NCBI RefSeq assembly: GCF_029338555.1
Contig: NZ_CP119989.1
Location: 1,984,001 to 2,048,000, forward strand
Length of the DNA: 64,000 nt
Direction: 5' to 3'
Origin: Halobaculum marinum
GTDB lineage: Archaea; Halobacteriota; Halobacteria; Halobacteriales; Haloferacaceae
The notes under the pieces: model-generated
Seen by the model: only the letters and a program-made list of their open reading frames with translations
The model's database searches: none
Told to the model about the DNA's origin: nothing
In this document: positions 26,447 through 34,809 of the stretch, one piece after another
Position numbering within the stretch: position 1 is the stretch's first letter
How the letters are laid out: every line of letters starts with the position of its first letter
Translations under genes and position numbers: made by a program

Positions 26447-27667
26447 ATGGGAATGGAACGAAGGCAGTTCGTCGGGACGGCCGCCGCGGCGCTGGCCGGG
26501 GGACTTGCTGGGTGTGCAGGGTCGTCCAGCGACGGCGCAGAGACGACGACGGAGACGGAGACTGGCACGAGCACCGCGACCCCGGTGGAGACGACGGCTC
26601 CACCCCAGGAGTACGCGTCAAGCATGGCGCCCGTCGGGGGGGTGTCGTTCGACGCGCCGCCGTCGAGTGTGTCGGTGTACAGCCTCACCTACGCGGACCT
26701 CGCCGTCGCGTACGGCCACGGCGACGCGGTGAACTCGCTCGGGTTCGACGCCGCCGCCGGCGGCAACACGCTCGACGCCTACTACGCCAGACTCGACGGC
26801 GTCGACTTCGACTACGACGATCTCACACAGCTCAACAGCGGCTCCGGGGAGATCCGCGTCGAGAAGGAGGTGTTCTACGAACTCGACTCCGACCTCCACC
26901 TGATGGACCCGGCGCTGCTCACCTCGTTCGACGGCTGGGAGCGCGCGGACGTGGAGGAGATCACCGACAACGTCGGTCCGTGGTTCGGCAACGTGTACAG
27001 CCGCACGCACAGCCAGCCGCCCGAGTCGTGGCGCGACGCCTACGAGTACTACGGCCTGTGGGAGATCGCCGAGCGCGTCGCCCCGCTGTTCGGCGAGTCC
27101 GACCGCTACGAGGCGCTCGCGGCGGTACACGACGACCTCCTGGCGACGATCGAGGCTGGGCTGCCGCCCGAGTCCGAGCGCCCCTCGGTCGCCGCGCTCA
27201 TCTACTTCGACGGGACGTTCTACCCGTCGGCGATCAACGCACCGGGCTTCGCGAACGCCCACGTCCGCCCGCTGGGCGCGACGGACGCGTTCGCCGACAC
27301 CGACGCCGGGTTCGGCACCACGTACGACTACGAGACGCTGCTGGAACTGGACCCGGACGTGATCCTCCACCAGTACGGCATCGCCTCCTACTACGACGTG
27401 GCCGCGATCCGCGAGACGATCGCCGACGACCCTGTGGGGAGCGACCTCACGGCGATCCAGAACGACCGCTTCTACCCCTCGGGCACACCGGTTCAGGGCC
27501 CGCTCATGAACCTGTTCCAGTTGGAGATGACCGCCAAGCAACTGTACCCCGAGCAGTTCGGCGCGTGGCCCGGGTACGAGCATGGTGCCGCGTACCCGGC
27601 GATCCCGGAGGACGAGCGGCTGTTCGACCGCGAGCGCGTTGCCGACATCGTCGCAGGGTCGAACTGA
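26447..27667 (+). CDS. Iron-chelate ABC transporter substrate-binding lipoprotein, SBP1
   Basis: A 406-residue exported receptor with a Tat signal (ERRQFVGTAAAALAGG) and lipobox (LAGC, about 23), then a Thr/Glu-rich tether (about 25-55). The PF01497-like periplasmic-binding fold has KEVFYELDSDLHLMDP (about 139-154), NVGPWFGNVY, LELDPDVILHQYG and a C-terminal AIQNDRFYPSGTPVQGPLMNLFQLEM. It captures a ferric siderophore or similar chelate outside the cell and would hand it to the permease at 33652. The ATG at 26447 follows the operator by three bases, so the transcript is leaderless. It is one of four paralogues in tandem. Confidence 0.92.
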   Translation: MGMERRQFVGTAAAALAGGLAGCAGSSSDGAETTTETETGTSTATPVETTAPPQEYASSMAPVGGVSFDAPPSSVSVYSLTYADLAVAYGHGDAVNSLGFDAAAGGNTLDAYYARLDGVDFDYDDLTQLNSGSGEIRVEKEVFYELDSDLHLMDPALLTSFDGWERADVEEITDNVGPWFGNVYSRTHSQPPESWRDAYEYYGLWEIAERVAPLFGESDRYEALAAVHDDLLATIEAGLPPESERPSVAALIYFDGTFYPSAINAPGFANAHVRPLGATDAFADTDAGFGTTYDYETLLELDPDVILHQYGIASYYDVAAIRETIADDPVGSDLTAIQNDRFYPSGTPVQGPLMNLFQLEMTAKQLYPEQFGAWPGYEHGAAYPAIPEDERLFDRERVADIVAGSN

Positions 27668-27703
27668 GCCACGCAGCCGCGCCGTCGACGCCTGCCACTT
27701 AAT

Positions 27704-27755
27704 TTTCGGTTTGCCTAAAAATCGAAGCGCTTAGGGCGGTTTAGGTAAGCCGAAA
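27704..27755 (+). promoter_or_regulatory. Paired iron-box operators, SBP2
   Basis: TTTCGGTTTGCCTAAA (27704-27719) and TTTAGGTAAGCCGAAA (27740-27755) have the same orientation pattern and 36-bp spacing as at SBP1. A TATA-like GCTTAGGG lies between them, and site 2 ends four bases before the ATG. Confidence 0.8.
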
Positions 27756-27759
27756 CTAT

Positions 27760-28929
27760 ATGGACGCGAACCGACGACGGTTCCTCGGGCTGACGAGTGC
27801 GGCGATCTCGGCGGGGCTGGCGGGCTGTGCCGGCTCCGCGGGCGACGAGGCGGAGTCCTCGACCGAGTCAGCCGCGACGACGACCGAGGCGGACGCGACG
27901 ACGACCGCACCGCCGGACACGAGCTACAGCGTGACGATGGCGCCGGTCGGCGACGTGACGTTCGACGACGTACCGGAGACGTTCACCGTGTACGAGTCGG
28001 GCTACGCCGACATGGGTATCGCGCTCGGGAAGGGCGAAGACCTGCTCGCGGTCGGCAACACGGCGCGCTACTACACCGACCACGTCGACGAGTTGGACGG
28101 CGTCGCCGCAAACACGGAGCCGACCCAGTTGCTCGGCGACTCGTACGCAATCGACCGCGAGTTGTTCTACGAACTCGACAGCGACGTCCACCTGATCGAC
28201 CCGCAGTGGCTCCTCAACAACGGCTACTTCAAGCTGGAGGAGTCGGACCTCACAACCGTCACCGAGGACGTGGGCCCGTTCGTCGGAAACACGATCTTCC
28301 GGCGGACGGACCCGTGGCACGAGTACCGCTACTACACGCTGTACGAGGCGTTCGAGACGGTCGCGCAGGTGTTCGACCGCGCCGACCGCTACGAGGCGGT
28401 GAAGGCCGTCCACGACGACGCGGTCGCCGACGTGAGCGCCCGGCTGCCGAGTGCGGACGCCCGCCCGAACGCGCTGTTGTGCTTCGGCGCCGGCGACGAA
28501 CCCGAGCAGTTCTACCCGTACCGCCTCTCCGACCGCGGGACGAACAAGAAGCAGTTCCGCGATCTGGGCATCACGGACGCCCTCTCGGGGACGGGCATCT
28601 CGGGGCTGTCGACGAACGACCGCGGTCAGATCGACTACGAGACGATGCTGGAGGTCGACCCCGACTCGATCCTCCTGCGCGGCCACGAGAGCAAGACTGA
28701 GCAGGAGTTCCGCGACACGGTCGTCGCGTTCATGCAGGAGCACTCGGTCGCGTCCGAGTTGACCGCCGTCCAGGAGGGGCGCGTGTTTCGCGGTGGTCCC
28801 ATCTACCAGGGACCGCTCCAGCACCTGTTCAACCTCGAACGCTTCGCGACGCTGTACTTCCCCGACGAGTTCTCCGGCGACCTGTTCTCACGGGACGAAC
28901 TGGCGGCGGCGATCCGCGGCGAGGCCTGA
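27760..28929 (+). CDS. Iron-chelate ABC transporter substrate-binding lipoprotein, SBP2
   Basis: A 389-residue paralogue of SBP1. Tat lipoprotein signal NRRRFLGLTSAAISAGLAGC (about 4-23), Ser/Thr/Glu tether, then the binding fold with RELFYELDSDVHLIDPQWL (about 128-146), EDVGPFVGNTIFRR, MLEVDPDSILLRGHE and VQEGRVFRGGPIYQGPLQHLF. The pocket region differs from SBP1 (YYTDHVDELDG, RRTDPWHEYRYY), suggesting another ligand. It is monocistronic by layout: own operator pair upstream and another promoter downstream. Confidence 0.92.
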   Translation: MDANRRRFLGLTSAAISAGLAGCAGSAGDEAESSTESAATTTEADATTTAPPDTSYSVTMAPVGDVTFDDVPETFTVYESGYADMGIALGKGEDLLAVGNTARYYTDHVDELDGVAANTEPTQLLGDSYAIDRELFYELDSDVHLIDPQWLLNNGYFKLEESDLTTVTEDVGPFVGNTIFRRTDPWHEYRYYTLYEAFETVAQVFDRADRYEAVKAVHDDAVADVSARLPSADARPNALLCFGAGDEPEQFYPYRLSDRGTNKKQFRDLGITDALSGTGISGLSTNDRGQIDYETMLEVDPDSILLRGHESKTEQEFRDTVVAFMQEHSVASELTAVQEGRVFRGGPIYQGPLQHLFNLERFATLYFPDEFSGDLFSRDELAAAIRGEA

Positions 28930-28944
28930 GTCTCTCCACTCTGT

Positions 28945-28994
28945 TTTAGGCCAGCCAAAATCGGAGCACACTTATTGGTTTAGGCTAGCCTAAA
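28945..28994 (+). promoter_or_regulatory. Paired iron-box operators, SBP3
   Basis: TTTAGGCCAGCCAAAA (28945-28960) and the perfect palindrome TTTAGGCTAGCCTAAA (28979-28994), 34 bp apart, flank a TATA-like ACTTATTG. Site 2 ends three bases before the ATG at 28998. This is the best match to the consensus. Confidence 0.82.
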
Positions 28995-28997
28995 ACC

Positions 28998-30206
28998 ATG
29001 GGCCGAACCAGACGACGCGTCCTCGGTGGGATCGCGAGTGGACTGACTGTGGGTGCTGCGGGGTGCCTGGGCGGCACAAGTGGCGGGGCCCAGAGTGACG
29101 ACGGAACCGCTTCAGAGACGACGGCGTCGGCAACTACCACAGCCGACACCGCGTACACCGCCTCCATCGTGCCGGTGGGCGAGGTGACGTTCCCGGACGT
29201 GCCCGAGACGTGGCTCTGCTACAACGGCGGCTGGGCGGACATGGCGTTCGCACTGGGCCAACGCGACGGCTTCCTGACCGCAGGAAACATGATCCCTGGG
29301 TTCTTTTTCGAGCCGTTCGGGCTGGACGTTCCCGGACAAGACGACCTGCCGGCGTTGGCCGACTGGAACGCCGGCGGCTGGAACAAGGAGGTGTTCTACG
29401 AACTCGATCCAGACGTGATCCTGATGGATCCCACCTACCTGCACGGGACGGGGTGGGACGACGACTGGGACGCCGACGACACCGCCGAGATCCGCGACAA
29501 CGTCGCGCCGTTCTTCGGGAACAACTGTCGGCGCCGTCGCGAGTTCCACGACTACAAGCTGTACAGCATGTACGGCGCGTTCGAGCGCCTCGCCGAGGCG
29601 TTCCAAGAACAGGAACGCTACCGTGCGTTCGCGGAGCTCCACGACGAGGTGCTCTCTGAGGTGCAGTCCCGGCTCCCACCCGAGGAGGAGCGCCCTGAGA
29701 TCGGGCTGATCAACGGCGGGTCGAACCCCGAGGAGGGCGTCTTCTACCCCCTCCACACACAAGACGAGGGGTACGAGATGAAGCCGTACCGCGATCTCGA
29801 CGTGAAGAGCGCCTTCTCGAAGGATCTGGAGGCCGCGGGCGAGGCGGACTACGAGCGCCTGCTGGAGGTCGACCCCGAGATCATCGTCGTCCACTGGGGG
29901 ATCGGCACCACCACGCCAGAGGCGGACGGATTCGACGCCGAGGCGTTCCACGAGCAGTACGTCCGGCCGATGGAGGAGGACGGCGTCGGGAGCCAGCTCA
30001 CGGCCGTCCAGAACGGGCGAGTCTACCCTGGCGCGTACGGCGAGCAAGGACCCATCGTGAACCTCCTCCAGACGGAGATGAAGGCCCAACAGCTGTACCC
30101 CGAGGAGTTCGGCGAGTTCGACCCCGAGTCGTTCCCGGAGGTGCCCGAGGACCGACAGCTGTTCGACCGCCAGCGCGTCCGCGACATCATCACCGGGGAG
30201 TTCTGA
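28998..30206 (+). CDS. Iron-chelate ABC transporter substrate-binding lipoprotein, SBP3
   Basis: A 402-residue paralogue with Tat lipoprotein signal TRRRVLGGIASGLTVGAAGC (about 4-23). The mature part shows AGGWNKEVFYELDPDVILMDP (about 127-147), RDNVAPFFGNNCRRR, GLINGGSNPEEGVFYPL and VHWGIGTTTPEADGFDAEAFH. It is closest to SBP4 (shared NGYEMKPYRDL-type and VHWGI segments). Its stop overlaps the ATG of the flavoprotein gene (TGATG), so receptor and flavoprotein are made together under the same iron-box promoter. This is direct contextual support for a reductive iron-release role of the partner. Confidence 0.92.
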   Translation: MGRTRRRVLGGIASGLTVGAAGCLGGTSGGAQSDDGTASETTASATTTADTAYTASIVPVGEVTFPDVPETWLCYNGGWADMAFALGQRDGFLTAGNMIPGFFFEPFGLDVPGQDDLPALADWNAGGWNKEVFYELDPDVILMDPTYLHGTGWDDDWDADDTAEIRDNVAPFFGNNCRRRREFHDYKLYSMYGAFERLAEAFQEQERYRAFAELHDEVLSEVQSRLPPEEERPEIGLINGGSNPEEGVFYPLHTQDEGYEMKPYRDLDVKSAFSKDLEAAGEADYERLLEVDPEIIVVHWGIGTTTPEADGFDAEAFHEQYVRPMEEDGVGSQLTAVQNGRVYPGAYGEQGPIVNLLQTEMKAQQLYPEEFGEFDPESFPEVPEDRQLFDRQRVRDIITGEF

Positions 30207-31156
30207 TGGCTCGCACGGACACCGTCGAGGGGACCGTCGGCGCCGACCCGGACTCGGCGGTCGACCACGACGTGCTGGTCGTCGGTGGCGGCGTCGCGGG
30301 GCTGTCGGCGGCGACGTTCCTCTCGCGGTACGGGCTCGACACGCTCGTGCTCGCCCGCGGGAAGTCGGCCATCGGTCAGTGTGCCCACCTCGAGAACTAC
30401 CTCGGGTTCCCCGCGGGCGTCTCGCCCGAGCGGTTCCTCGCGCTCGGACGCGAGCAGGCGACGTTCGAGGGAGCGACGGTCCGCGAGGAACTCGTCGAGC
30501 GCGTGGCGACCGTCGACCTCGCCGAGCACGGCGTCGACGACGGCGGCACGAGCGACCCCCCCGCCTCCCGGGGCGGGTTCGCCGTCGACAGCGACGAGGG
30601 GCAGTACGTCGTCCGGTACGTCCTCGCGGCGACGGCCTACGACGGCGACATGTTCGAGCCGCTGGAGGACCGCCTCGACACCGATGCGGAGTACGGGGCA
30701 GCCGAGACCGAACACGGACGCACCACGGTCACGGGGTTGTACGCCGCCGGATGGATGACCGACGAGACGGTCCACCAAGCCGTCGTCAACGCGGGCCACG
30801 GTGCTCGCGCGGCCACCTCGCTCGCCCGAGACGACCTCGACGCACGCTTCTGGCCCGGCGTCGGCGACAACCTCGTCGACTGGGTCGTCTACGAGGACCG
30901 CTACGCCGTCGACGACGAGTGGGAGGCGGACACCCGAGACTGGTTCGACCGCGAGGTTGTCGGCGACGCCACCGTCGACGACGCCACCGTGGAAGCGGCC
31001 TACGACGTCGTCCGGTCGGAGTACGTCGCACGGATGATCGACGCCGAGGAGGCCGCTGAACGCGACCGTGCGGGCCAGCGCCGCCTGCTCGACCACGTAG
31101 ACGATGACGTGATCCGCGAGTACCTCGACGGCGACGACGAACCGGCGGGCTGCTAG
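30206..31156 (+). CDS. TrxR-like FAD protein lacking NAD(P)H domain and CxxC, copy 1
   Basis: A 316-residue cytoplasmic flavoprotein. The FAD-binding Rossmann motif VLVVGGGVAGLSAATFLSRYG (about 23-43) and the C-terminal FAD motif TTVTGLYAAGWMTDETVHQAVVNAGHGARAA (about 172-202) are as in thioredoxin reductases. The NAD(P)H-binding domain normally between them is absent, and there is no redox CxxC. A family-specific extension (about 208-316) has DWVVYEDRYAVDDEWEADTRDW. The paralogue is at 39089. Co-translation with SBP3 suggests a ferric-chelate reductase or a ligand-modifying role; the electron donor is unknown and could be ferredoxin or a free flavin. Confidence 0.82.
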   Translation: MARTDTVEGTVGADPDSAVDHDVLVVGGGVAGLSAATFLSRYGLDTLVLARGKSAIGQCAHLENYLGFPAGVSPERFLALGREQATFEGATVREELVERVATVDLAEHGVDDGGTSDPPASRGGFAVDSDEGQYVVRYVLAATAYDGDMFEPLEDRLDTDAEYGAAETEHGRTTVTGLYAAGWMTDETVHQAVVNAGHGARAATSLARDDLDARFWPGVGDNLVDWVVYEDRYAVDDEWEADTRDWFDREVVGDATVDDATVEAAYDVVRSEYVARMIDAEEAAERDRAGQRRLLDHVDDDVIREYLDGDDEPAGC

Positions 31157-31189
31157 GAGGGTCGTCCCGCGGGGTGGGCTGCGAGCGGA

Positions 31190-31240
31190 TTTTGGCTTGC
31201 CAAAAAATCGGAACGGTTTAGTGTTTTAGGTGGGCCTAAT
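31190..31240 (+). promoter_or_regulatory. Paired iron-box operators, SBP4
   Basis: TTTTGGCTTGCCAAAA (31190-31205) and TTTAGGTGGGCCTAAT (31225-31240), 35 bp apart, flank a TATA-like GTTTAGTG. Site 2 ends five bases before the ATG at 31246. Confidence 0.78.
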
Positions 31241-31245
31241 CGAGT

Positions 31246-32511
31246 ATGTCCGACGACGAGACGACGACCGGAGCCCCGACGCGACGGGACTACGTGAAGT
31301 ACGGAGCAGCCGTCGCGACCGGCGGCTTGTTCGCCGGCTGTGCCGCCAGCGGCACCGAGTCACCCGCTTCGAGCACCGAGCCGACCGGGACCGAGAGTCC
31401 GACCGCCGCCGACACCGACACGGCCACCGACGGGAGCTACTCGGTCGAGTTGTTCCCGGTCGGTGAGGTCGAGTTCGAGTCGGTCCCGGAGTCGGTCGTC
31501 ACCTACAACATGGGGTGGGCTGACATGGTCGTCTCCCTGGGCCAGGCGGACAAACTCCGCACGAACCGGCTGGTCGCGCCGACGATGTTCTACGACCGCT
31601 TCGACGTCGAATGGGACATCGACTACCCGCCGCTGTGGCAGGACGGCGGGATCCCGAAGGAGGTGCTGTACGAACTGGACCCGGACGTGTTCATGATCGA
31701 CCCGAACCTGTTCAAAGCGTGGGACGACGACTGGGACGACGACGACGTCGACGAGATCGAGTCCAACGTCGCCCCGTTCTTCGGGTGCTACAACCGCCGG
31801 ATCCGGGGGGAGTGGCAGCAGGAACTCGGCTACCCCGAACGGGCGCCGTCGATGCTGGAGTCGTTCGAGGCGGTCGGCGAGGTGCTCGACGAGCCGGCGC
31901 GGGCGCGGGCGTGGCTCGACCTCCACGACGGGCTCCAGTCGGAGGTCCGGTCGCGGCTGCCGGCGGACGCCGACACCCCGTCCATCGCGCTGATCAACGG
32001 CGGGTCGGCCCCCGGCGAGGGTGAGTTCTACGTCCTGAACCTCGAGGACAACGGCTACGAGATGAAGCCGTACCGCGATCTCGGGCTGGTCGATGCCGAC
32101 GCGTTCGGGGGCGTCGAGACCGGCCAGTACGGCGCGACCGACTACGAGACGATGCTGGAGGTCGACCCGGACCTGATCCTCGTCCACTGGGGGATCACGA
32201 CCGGCTCGGTGACCTTCGACGGCGACGGCGCCTTCGACGCAGAGGCGTTCCGCGAACAGTACGTCGCGCCGATGGAGAACGACGACGTCGGGAGCCAACT
32301 CGCCGCCGTGCAAGCGGGTCGCGTCCTGCCCGGGCCGACCGCCGAGCAAGGTCCGCTCGTCAACGCGTTCCAAACGGAGTTGACTGCACGACTCTTTTAC
32401 CCCGACGAGTTCGGCGCCGTCGACCTCGAGGCACCATTCGACGTGCCCGAAGGAGAGCGTCTGTTCGACCGCGACCGCGTCCAGTCGATCCTCGACGGCG
32501 ACGTGGTGTGA
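31246..32511 (+). CDS. Iron-chelate ABC transporter substrate-binding lipoprotein, SBP4
   Basis: A 421-residue paralogue with a longer N-terminus before the Tat motif (TRRDYVKYGAAVATGGLFAGC, about 12-32) and a Ser/Thr/Glu tether. The binding fold has KEVLYELDPDVFMIDPNLF (about 138-156), SNVAPFFGCYNRRIRGEW, IALINGGSAPGEGEFYVL, ILVHWGITTGSVTFDGDG and VLPGPTAEQGPLVNAFQTEL. It is most similar to SBP3. Downstream, without an iron box, comes the gene of unknown family at 32574, which may be read through from this promoter. Confidence 0.92.
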   Translation: MSDDETTTGAPTRRDYVKYGAAVATGGLFAGCAASGTESPASSTEPTGTESPTAADTDTATDGSYSVELFPVGEVEFESVPESVVTYNMGWADMVVSLGQADKLRTNRLVAPTMFYDRFDVEWDIDYPPLWQDGGIPKEVLYELDPDVFMIDPNLFKAWDDDWDDDDVDEIESNVAPFFGCYNRRIRGEWQQELGYPERAPSMLESFEAVGEVLDEPARARAWLDLHDGLQSEVRSRLPADADTPSIALINGGSAPGEGEFYVLNLEDNGYEMKPYRDLGLVDADAFGGVETGQYGATDYETMLEVDPDLILVHWGITTGSVTFDGDGAFDAEAFREQYVAPMENDDVGSQLAAVQAGRVLPGPTAEQGPLVNAFQTELTARLFYPDEFGAVDLEAPFDVPEGERLFDRDRVQSILDGDVV

Positions 32512-32538
32512 GGCCATAACGTCCACGTCCGACACTCC

Positions 32539-32577
32539 ATGGAGACGCCCCCGACGACCACCACGCACGACCGATGA
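32539..32577 (+). other. Possible 12-aa leader ORF
   Basis: METPPTTTTHDR, ending in TGA that overlaps the ATG at 32574 (ATGA). A weak TATA-like CCATAACG (about 32514-32521) lies about 24 nt upstream. It may be a coupling leader or chance. Confidence 0.25.
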
Positions 32578-33521
32578 TCGGCACCACACTCGGCGACCTC
32601 CGTCGCCACATCGACTCGCTCGCCGACCCGACCGGCGCGTACCGCATCTGCTGTGGGCGCACCGGTGAGCGACCGGTCCCGGTCGCCGGGCTGGCGTTCA
32701 CCGACCGCGAGACCGCTCGGGCCGCGATCCGGTGCGGCGAGCAGTACCGAGCGGCGCTGCGTCGGTACGACCCGCAGGTGCCGGTGTACGACCTCGTCGC
32801 CGTGGAGTGCCCCGACGGGTCGCTCCCGACGACGCCCTTCAGCCAGGCGCGGGTGCCGGCTGGTGCGACGGGCACGACGATGCCCGAAGACGCGGCTGGC
32901 GACGGGTCTTCCGCCTCAACGGACCGGAGTCACCTCCCCGACTCCGCGATCGACCTCTGTCACACCGTCGCCGGCGCCGTGTTCGAAGCGATCGCCGACT
33001 CGCCGTACGCGACGTTGCAGGACGCGATCATGGACGAGTACCTCGCGGCGGCGGAGAGGGTAGACGAGCCGGACGAACTGTGTCTCCAGCTGCTGGACAG
33101 CATCGCGGTCGAACTCGACACGCGCCTCGACGACGACGAGACCGCGCGACTGCTCCGTGCTGCTGGCAGGCGACTGTCGGCCAGAGAGCCACCCGCTCAG
33201 CGTGACCCCGTGACGGCGATCCTCGACCGACTCCAGTCGGCCGGGATGCTCGGCTCGTACGCGGTGTCGACACCGCGGGTCGACCTCGACCAGACGGCGG
33301 GACGGTGGCGGGTCGAGGTGGACGGCTACGCGCTCGCGGACCACGAGGATGATCGGCTGGTCACGCTCCCGGTGTCCGTCGCGCTGTTCGGCCGAGCGTC
33401 GGTCCGCTCGGCGGCGATCACCAACGTGACGCGGCCCACCTCGGAGCGGTGGCGACTGACGGCCGCGACGAACCCGTCGGGCGGCCCGTCCGGCCTGACT
33501 CGCGTCCACCCGGCGAGCTGA
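32574..33521 (+). CDS. Unknown haloarchaeal protein in the iron locus
   Basis: A 315-residue cytoplasmic protein of no family I can name. N-terminal part (about 1-80): LGDLRRHIDSLADPTGAYRICCGRTGERPVPVAGLAFTDRETARAA, with a paired Cys (about 23-24) and the VYDLVAVECPDG strand. Middle part (about 120-210): helical segment DLCHTVAGAVFEAIADSPYATLQDAIMDEYLAAAERVDEPDELCLQ. C-terminal part (about 218-300): strand-rich, GRWRVEVDGYALADHEDD. It lies between SBP4 and the permease, which suggests a role in chelate use or locus regulation. Scattered Cys and His could bind metal, but no clear site is seen. Confidence 0.75.
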   Translation: MIGTTLGDLRRHIDSLADPTGAYRICCGRTGERPVPVAGLAFTDRETARAAIRCGEQYRAALRRYDPQVPVYDLVAVECPDGSLPTTPFSQARVPAGATGTTMPEDAAGDGSSASTDRSHLPDSAIDLCHTVAGAVFEAIADSPYATLQDAIMDEYLAAAERVDEPDELCLQLLDSIAVELDTRLDDDETARLLRAAGRRLSAREPPAQRDPVTAILDRLQSAGMLGSYAVSTPRVDLDQTAGRWRVEVDGYALADHEDDRLVTLPVSVALFGRASVRSAAITNVTRPTSERWRLTAATNPSGGPSGLTRVHPAS

Positions 33522-33618
33522 TCCGGTCTGGGGTCAGGTGCATCCTCGACGGATCGCTTCGACGCGCGGCGCCCCTCCCCGCTGCTTCGACCCACCGCTT
33601 CGACACGCTTTTTACTGT

Positions 33619-33634
33619 CTTAGGCGAGCCTAAA
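33619..33634 (+). promoter_or_regulatory. Single iron-box operator of the permease operon
   Basis: CTTAGGCGAGCCTAAA lies just after a TATA-like CTTTTTAC (33609-33616). It ends four bases before the ATG at 33639, the same geometry as site 2 of the four receptor genes. No second upstream site is seen; instead three copies of GCTTCGAC occur at 33555, 33584 and 33597. Confidence 0.75.
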
Positions 33635-33638
33635 ACGT

Positions 33639-33671
33639 ATGATCGGAACTGGTGATCGCCGTGGCCAGTGA
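33639..33671 (+). other. 10-codon ORF at the expected permease start
   Basis: The ATG at 33639 is exactly where a leaderless transcript from this promoter should start translation. It encodes only MIGTGDRRGQ before TGA and is one frame away from the permease, whose first usable start is the GTG at 33652. Either a leader peptide or a frameshift at the permease N-terminus. Confidence 0.45.
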
Positions 33672-34809
33672 GACCGGCGAGACGGTCAGGGAGTTTGACA
33701 GCCCCCTGTCGTGGATCGACTCCTCGCTCGTGACGGTCGCGCTCGTGAGTACGGCCATCGTCGTCGCCTCGGGCCTCGTGCAGGTGAGCTTCGGCGCGTT
33801 CACGATGTCCGTCGGCACCGCGTGGGCCGCCGTGTTCGACCCTCTCGTGTGGACGAACCCGCAGGTGCTCTTGCGACTGTTCCTCGGTGAGGGCCTCGGC
33901 AACGCGGTCGCAGCCGCCGTCGGCCTATCGACGGCGGCGGTCGACCTCCCGAAGGAGACGCTGATTGTCTGGCAGATTCGGATGCCGCGGGTGCTCGTCG
34001 GTGTACTCGTCGGCGCGAACTTGGCGGTGTCGGGCGCGGTGTTCCAGGCGGTGACCCGCAACGAACTCGCATCGCCGTTCATCCTCGGCGTCTCGGCGGG
34101 GGCGGGGCTCGCCATCCTCCTGTCGCTCGTCGTGTTCTCCGGACTGGCGGCGTTTCTCCCGCTCATCGCCGCCGGCGGTGGCGCGGTCGCGTTCCTCCTC
34201 GTGTACGCCATCGCGTGGAAGGGCGGCACCGACCCCGTGCGACTCGTCCTCGCGGGCGTCATCGTCTCGACGGTGTTCGGCTCGCTCCAGACGGGGCTGT
34301 TCTTCTTCGCCGACGACCTCGGCGTGGTCCAGTCGGCGTTGGCGTGGACGACGGGGTCGCTCACCGGCGTCGACTGGGAGCAGGTGCGGATGTCGCTCCC
34401 GTGGACGCTCGTCGCAGTCCCGCTGACGCTGGTCGGTGCGCGGCAGTTGAACGTCCTCTTGCTCGGCGAGCGAACCGCACGCTCGCTCGGGATGTCGGTC
34501 GAGCGCGTCCGGTTCGCGCTGTCGGCGGTGGCGGTGTTGGCGGCGGGGACGGCAATCGCCGTCGCCGGTATCGTCGGTTTCGTCGGGCTCATCGTCCCGC
34601 ACATGGTGCGCCAACTCGTCGGCTCCGACTACAAGCGTCTCGTCGTCGCGTGCGTGTTCGCGGGCCCCGCGCTCGTCACGCTCGCCGACGTGGGCGCTCG
34701 CCTCGCGCTCTCGCCCGCACAGCTCCCGGTCGGCATCGTCACCGGCCTGATCGGCGGGCCGTACTTCCTCTACCTGATGCGACGCCAGGAGGGGTTGGGG
34801 GGACTATGA
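33652..34809 (+). CDS. FecCD-type iron-chelate ABC transporter permease
   Basis: A 385-residue inner-membrane permease of the FecCD/BtuC family with about nine or ten membrane spans. Diagnostic segments are QIRMPRVLVGVLVGANLAVSGAVFQAVTRNELASPFILGVSAGAGLAIL (about 106-154), the coupling region RTARSLGMSVERVRF (about 275-289), and AVAGIVGFVGLIVPHMVRQLVGSDYKRL (about 303-330) near the C-terminus. It would serve all four receptors as the only permease of this type here. The start GTG (33652) is uncertain because the iron-box promoter points to the ATG at 33639 in another frame. The stop overlaps the ATPase ATG (ATGA). Confidence 0.93.
   Translation: MIAVASETGETVREFDSPLSWIDSSLVTVALVSTAIVVASGLVQVSFGAFTMSVGTAWAAVFDPLVWTNPQVLLRLFLGEGLGNAVAAAVGLSTAAVDLPKETLIVWQIRMPRVLVGVLVGANLAVSGAVFQAVTRNELASPFILGVSAGAGLAILLSLVVFSGLAAFLPLIAAGGGAVAFLLVYAIAWKGGTDPVRLVLAGVIVSTVFGSLQTGLFFFADDLGVVQSALAWTTGSLTGVDWEQVRMSLPWTLVAVPLTLVGARQLNVLLLGERTARSLGMSVERVRFALSAVAVLAAGTAIAVAGIVGFVGLIVPHMVRQLVGSDYKRLVVACVFAGPALVTLADVGARLALSPAQLPVGIVTGLIGGPYFLYLMRRQEGLGGL

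Noticed and set aside
33555-33604. Three copies of GCTTCGAC upstream of the permease operon
   Set aside because: The unit is short and spacing irregular (29 and 13 bp), so chance is likely; noted only within the operator entry.
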